This document shows, piece after piece, positions 14,199-17,027 of a DNA stretch of 17,027 nt. Within the stretch, counting starts at the first letter, position 1. Every line of letters starts with the position of its first letter. The notes beneath the pieces are model-generated. The model saw only the letters and a program-made list of their open reading frames with translations, was not told the origin of the DNA and did not search any database. The stretch is from JAKPCT01 sp029553165. GTDB lineage: Bacteria > Bacillota > UBA4882 > UBA8346. The position numbers and the translations under genes were made by a program. The DNA lies in NCBI GenBank assembly GCA_035359995.1, contig DAORZT010000054.1, positions 1-17,027 on the forward strand, written 5' to 3'.

Positions 14199-15392
14199 GT
14201 GATGTTTGAGATTAAAGGGAAGTATAACACGGCGAAAGTATTTACTGATAATGTTGAGGAGACAGCCATTGGCCAGATCCTTGAGTTGTGCAACCAAGAG
14301 TTTGTCAAGGACAGTGTTATCAGGATTATGCCGGATACACATGCCGGTGCCGGTTGTACCATTGGGACAACAATGACGATTAAAGATAAGGTAGTTCCAA
14401 ATCTGGTTGGGGTTGATATTGGTTGTGGGATGGAGACAGTTAAACTGACAGCCCGGGAGATTGACTTGGTCAAATTGGACCAAGTGATTCATAACTACAT
14501 ACCGTCTGGTTTTGAGATTCGTAAGAAACAACATCCTTATGCTAATCAAATCAACTTTGAGCAGCTCGTGTGTAAGAAGGACGTTGGTATCGCTCGGGCC
14601 AAACTTAGTATTGGGACATTGGGTGGCGGAAATCATTTTATTGAAGTTAATCAAGATAACGAAGGTAATCTCTATCTGGTAGTCCATTCGGGCAGTCGGC
14701 ACCTTGGCAAACAGGTAGCAGAATACTATCAGCAGCTTGGTTATAAAGAGTTGTTAAGAAATAATGAACTGATTGCAGAGATTGTCAGTGAGTTGAAGCG
14801 TACTGGACGTGAAGCAGAGATTGAAACGGAGATTCAAAAAGTAAAAAAGGCCAAGGTCAGTAAACAACTCGCTTATGTTGCGGGTAAGAATTATGAGGAC
14901 TATTTGAATGATATGAAGATCGTCCAGCAGTTTGCGACTTTCAATCGTCGCGCGATTGTTGATGAGATTATGCAACGGATGGGTTTTGAAGTTGCAGACC
15001 AGTTTACGACTATTCATAACTATATCGACTTAGATAATATGATTCTTCGAAAAGGAGCGATCTCCGCTAGGAAAGGTGAACGGGTTTTGATCCCCATCAA
15101 TATGCGTGATGGTAGTCTAATCTGTATCGGTAAGGGCAACCCTGACTGGAATTACTCTGCTCCGCATGGTGCTGGCCGGTTGATGAGCCGCAGCAAGGCG
15201 AAAGAGGTAATCAGCCTGGAAGAGTTTAAAAAGTCGATGGTTGGAATTTACTCAACAACAGTCAACCGTAGTACTCTGGATGAGTGCGCCCTTGCGTATA
15301 AGCCGATGGAAGAGATTATCCAAAATATTCAGGATACGGTTACTATTGTTGATATCATTAAGCCGATTTATAACTTTAAAGCTGCGGAGTAA
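14199..15392 (+). CDS. rtcB: RtcB-type RNA-splicing ligase
   Basis: A 397-aa protein, the length of the short bacterial RtcB group. Conserved blocks are RIMPDTHAGAGCTIGTTM, VGVDIGCGMETVKL (Asp and Cys metal ligands), GTLGGGNHFIEVN, VHSGSRHLGKQV and SAPHGAGRLMSRSKAKE, whose His is the GMP-accepting residue of RtcB. It ends KPIYNFKAAE as in the family. The enzyme uses GTP and Mn2+ to join 2',3'-cyclic phosphate or 3'-phosphate RNA ends to 5'-OH ends, in tRNA or stress-related RNA repair. AAGGAG (14187-14192) serves GTG 14199 at 6 nt or ATG 14202 at 9 nt; the start is ambiguous by one codon. No RtcA, RtcR or archease gene is adjacent. The close upstream terminator is unusual. Confidence 0.96.
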   Translation: MMFEIKGKYNTAKVFTDNVEETAIGQILELCNQEFVKDSVIRIMPDTHAGAGCTIGTTMTIKDKVVPNLVGVDIGCGMETVKLTAREIDLVKLDQVIHNYIPSGFEIRKKQHPYANQINFEQLVCKKDVGIARAKLSIGTLGGGNHFIEVNQDNEGNLYLVVHSGSRHLGKQVAEYYQQLGYKELLRNNELIAEIVSELKRTGREAEIETEIQKVKKAKVSKQLAYVAGKNYEDYLNDMKIVQQFATFNRRAIVDEIMQRMGFEVADQFTTIHNYIDLDNMILRKGAISARKGERVLIPINMRDGSLICIGKGNPDWNYSAPHGAGRLMSRSKAKEVISLEEFKKSMVGIYSTTVNRSTLDECALAYKPMEEIIQNIQDTVTIVDIIKPIYNFKAAE

Positions 15393-15420
15393 TATTTTAA
15401 CTTACAAATATAAAAATATT

Positions 15421-15467
15421 AAAAAGGCATTGCAGCTACCTAAAAGTAACTGGCAATGCCCTTTTTA
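15421..15467. terminator. Bidirectional terminator between rtcB and lipoprotein gene
   Basis: AAAAAGGCATTGC pairs with GGCAATGCCCTTTTT, giving an A-tract on one side and a U-tract on the other. It lies between two convergent genes and can end both transcripts. Confidence 0.8.
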
Positions 15468-15492
15468 ATTTAGTCTAAATGGTTAAAGATGA

Positions 15493-16923
15493 TTATAAGT
15501 TAGCCTCATACTGAATCTGTTGTCCCGAAACTAAGCGATCGCATTCGATTTTTACAACAGGATTAGAACCGGCTGGAGTGTTAATTAAGAATGTTTTTGA
15601 AGTGTTAGGTTGTAAATATTTTAATGATTCAGAAGCTCTTTTGCCATTAACAGAAACATAAGCATCATAATAAAGTGGTGCAATACCAGTGTTTTTAATT
15701 GTTATCTTAGTCTGCGTTGATGATGAACTGAAAGCAGTTACCTTAAATTTATAACCTAATGCCATACCAGCAGACTTGATCCGGCTCATTGATTGATAGT
15801 CGGGTTGTCCATCGCCAATTATATAAGAAATATGAAATCTACTGGCCATGGATTCAAACGATTCACCATTAGGGCCATTGGGAAGTCGTAATGCATTTTT
15901 TTGATCGTTGTCATTGTAATAACTGATCTCACCGCCGGCCGGATAGGTCTTATAACGCTCGGTACCAAAGAAGTTCCAGCTTGGTTCATTATAGCTTTTA
16001 TGTGAACTACATAAAAAAGAATCATCGAATAAGCCGAATGGTAATGCTATCAGGTTTTTATTTGCAGCAAAAGGAGTTAAGCTGCTATCTGCAGCATCAA
16101 TCGAGACAGACCAATATAACTGTTTGAAAGTATTCGCCATTGAATTAAAGAACCTGGTCTGATAATCTTTGTCAGGGAATGTCTTACCTAAAATCCGTGG
16201 TCCGTCATAGATGTGATATTCAGCCCATAATCCGAAGCCGACCTGCAAGAAGGCGATTCGCCGGTCGTAATCATAACGGGCTGCAAATTTGTTGAAGAAT
16301 TCGATAATAAAATCCTGATAAGCTTTGTTCGACCAGTCCGGGAAATAGGTGTTTTGACCTTCGCTTTTTGCCTGTGTTTCTTGATAATCACTCCGCTTTT
16401 TAATATGTCCTGGGACAGTAGTCTGTTTTCCAGGATAGGTGTCATAAAAACGGATTATCGCTTGGTGTTTTCTGGAAGCAACTCCATTTAAAATAGCCTC
16501 AAAGTTTGTCCAGTTATAGTTGCCGTTGTTGTCAACAATCTCATTATAACCGACATAACGATACTCAAGCTGTATCTCGCTGGCTTTGTTATGTTCATCA
16601 TTGGTTGTCCATAAGACTAAACCGGTCATCGGTTGGACATTAGTGATACTGCTCTTTAAGGGAAGGGCAACAAATTCTGGAGTTGGTTCTGGGTTTTTTG
16701 GAGTAACTCCAGGATTTTCGTCTACCGGTGTTGATGGTCCAGAAGGGTCTACCGGTGTAGATGATGATTCAGAAGGGTCAACCGGTGTAGATGGTTCAGA
16801 AGTTTCAACTGGCCCGGATTGTTCAGATGTCCTTGACGGTTTACTGCTTCCGCCGCCACATCCTACGATACTAAATGCCAAAAAGACTACCAAAAATAAT
16901 AATACTGTCTTTTTTACCCCCAT
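15493..16923 (-). CDS. DUF4832-type surface lipoprotein (glycoside-hydrolase-like barrel)
   Basis: The start is ATG 16923 behind AAGGAGGAGC; the frame stays open 30 codons upstream but without a ribosome binding site. The protein has 476 aa. Residues 1-22 form a lipoprotein signal (VLLFLVVFLAFSIVGC) with Cys in the lipobox. A Ser/Pro/Glu-rich linker with three STPVD repeats (~30-75) should hold the domain away from the membrane. The rest matches the DUF4832 architecture: an N-terminal (beta/alpha) barrel with IQLEYRYVGYNEI, SRKHQAIIRFYDTYPGK, FAARYDYDRRIAFLQVGFGL, then WAEYHIYDG, and a C-terminal beta-domain with KNTGIAPLYYDAYVSVNGK. Such proteins resemble glycoside-hydrolase barrels, and a carbohydrate-related role is likely but unproven. 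The family commonly has GxWGEWH at the barrel motif; here it is GLWAEYH, keeping the Glu. It converges with rtcB. Confidence 0.85.
   Translation of the reverse strand: MGVKKTVLLFLVVFLAFSIVGCGGGSSKPSRTSEQSGPVETSEPSTPVDPSESSSTPVDPSGPSTPVDENPGVTPKNPEPTPEFVALPLKSSITNVQPMTGLVLWTTNDEHNKASEIQLEYRYVGYNEIVDNNGNYNWTNFEAILNGVASRKHQAIIRFYDTYPGKQTTVPGHIKKRSDYQETQAKSEGQNTYFPDWSNKAYQDFIIEFFNKFAARYDYDRRIAFLQVGFGLWAEYHIYDGPRILGKTFPDKDYQTRFFNSMANTFKQLYWSVSIDAADSSLTPFAANKNLIALPFGLFDDSFLCSSHKSYNEPSWNFFGTERYKTYPAGGEISYYNDNDQKNALRLPNGPNGESFESMASRFHISYIIGDGQPDYQSMSRIKSAGMALGYKFKVTAFSSSSTQTKITIKNTGIAPLYYDAYVSVNGKRASESLKYLQPNTSKTFLINTPAGSNPVVKIECDRLVSGQQIQYEANL
16724..16793 (-). repeat. Tandem repeats in the lipoprotein linker
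   Basis: On the plus strand ACCGGTGT(T/A)GATG recurs at 16724, 16751 and 16781, spaced 27 and 30 bp. On the coding strand this gives repeated STPVD motifs in the Pro/Ser/Glu linker. All spacings are multiples of three, so copy-number change would only alter linker length. Confidence 0.7.
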
Positions 16924-17027
16924 TTGTGCTCCTCCTTGTTTCAAACAATTTCCACGTTGGTATTGAATTTTTGTTAACATAAATAAATGTAATCTGTAAC
17001 AAAAATTTAACACTATATTTTGATTAT

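Noticed and set aside
14159..15017. Minus-strand frames opposite rtcB and plus-strand frame opposite the lipoprotein gene (16586-16966)
   Set aside because: They are antisense to strongly conserved genes, lack ribosome binding sites and show no family motifs.

Overview
The window is low-GC bacterial DNA, most likely from the Bacillota (Firmicutes). The evidence is strong AAGGAGG-type ribosome binding sites, several TTG/GTG starts, U-tract hairpin terminators, a Spo0B-like phosphotransfer protein, and a DUF2089 / SHOCT-like / YvlD-like operon of a kind seen in that phylum. No rRNA, tRNA or CRISPR was seen, and the genus cannot be named from this sequence.

Positions 1-2040 are a gene graveyard. 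A phage/plasmid-type primase fragment is joined to the tail of a beta-propeller (NHL-like) protein. An intact small exported protein follows, then a decayed C-terminal piece of an IS256-family transposase (minus strand), then the tail of a repetitive beta-helix protein and its terminator.

Positions 2140-10570 hold the most interesting locus. In order it carries a six-TM sensor histidine kinase, an 81-aa protein of unknown function, a single-module nonribosomal peptide synthetase (condensation, adenylation, carrier and terminal thioester-reductase domains), a NarL/LuxR-type response regulator and, after a terminator, a membrane-anchored Spo0B-like protein. The NRPS reading frame is broken in an A7 run near its 5' end. 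Corrected, it runs from 4557 to 8910 (about 1450 aa). A one-module synthetase with reductive release, packed among phosphorelay genes, suggests a small-molecule signalling circuit (inference). GC content steps sharply inside both the kinase and the NRPS. The sensor half of the kinase and the condensation domain are much more AT-rich than the catalytic cores, as if the specificity-determining halves had been exchanged.

Positions 10574-12037 (minus strand) are an operon reading DUF2089 zinc-ribbon/HTH protein, SHOCT-like protein, 101-aa protein, YvlD-like membrane protein. The last carries a nonsense TGA at codon 8 where the family normally has Trp. A consensus promoter and a perfect 15-bp inverted repeat lie upstream. 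Divergent from it is a PrsW-type intramembrane protease gene.

Positions 13020-15470 (plus strand) carry a structured leader and a YebC/TACO1 family gene, then a self-contained transcription unit (promoter, RBS, 34-aa ORF, terminator), then an RtcB-type RNA ligase gene. A hairpin at 15421-15467 can serve as a bidirectional terminator against the last gene, a minus-strand lipoprotein with a DUF4832-like catalytic-barrel architecture (15493-16923).
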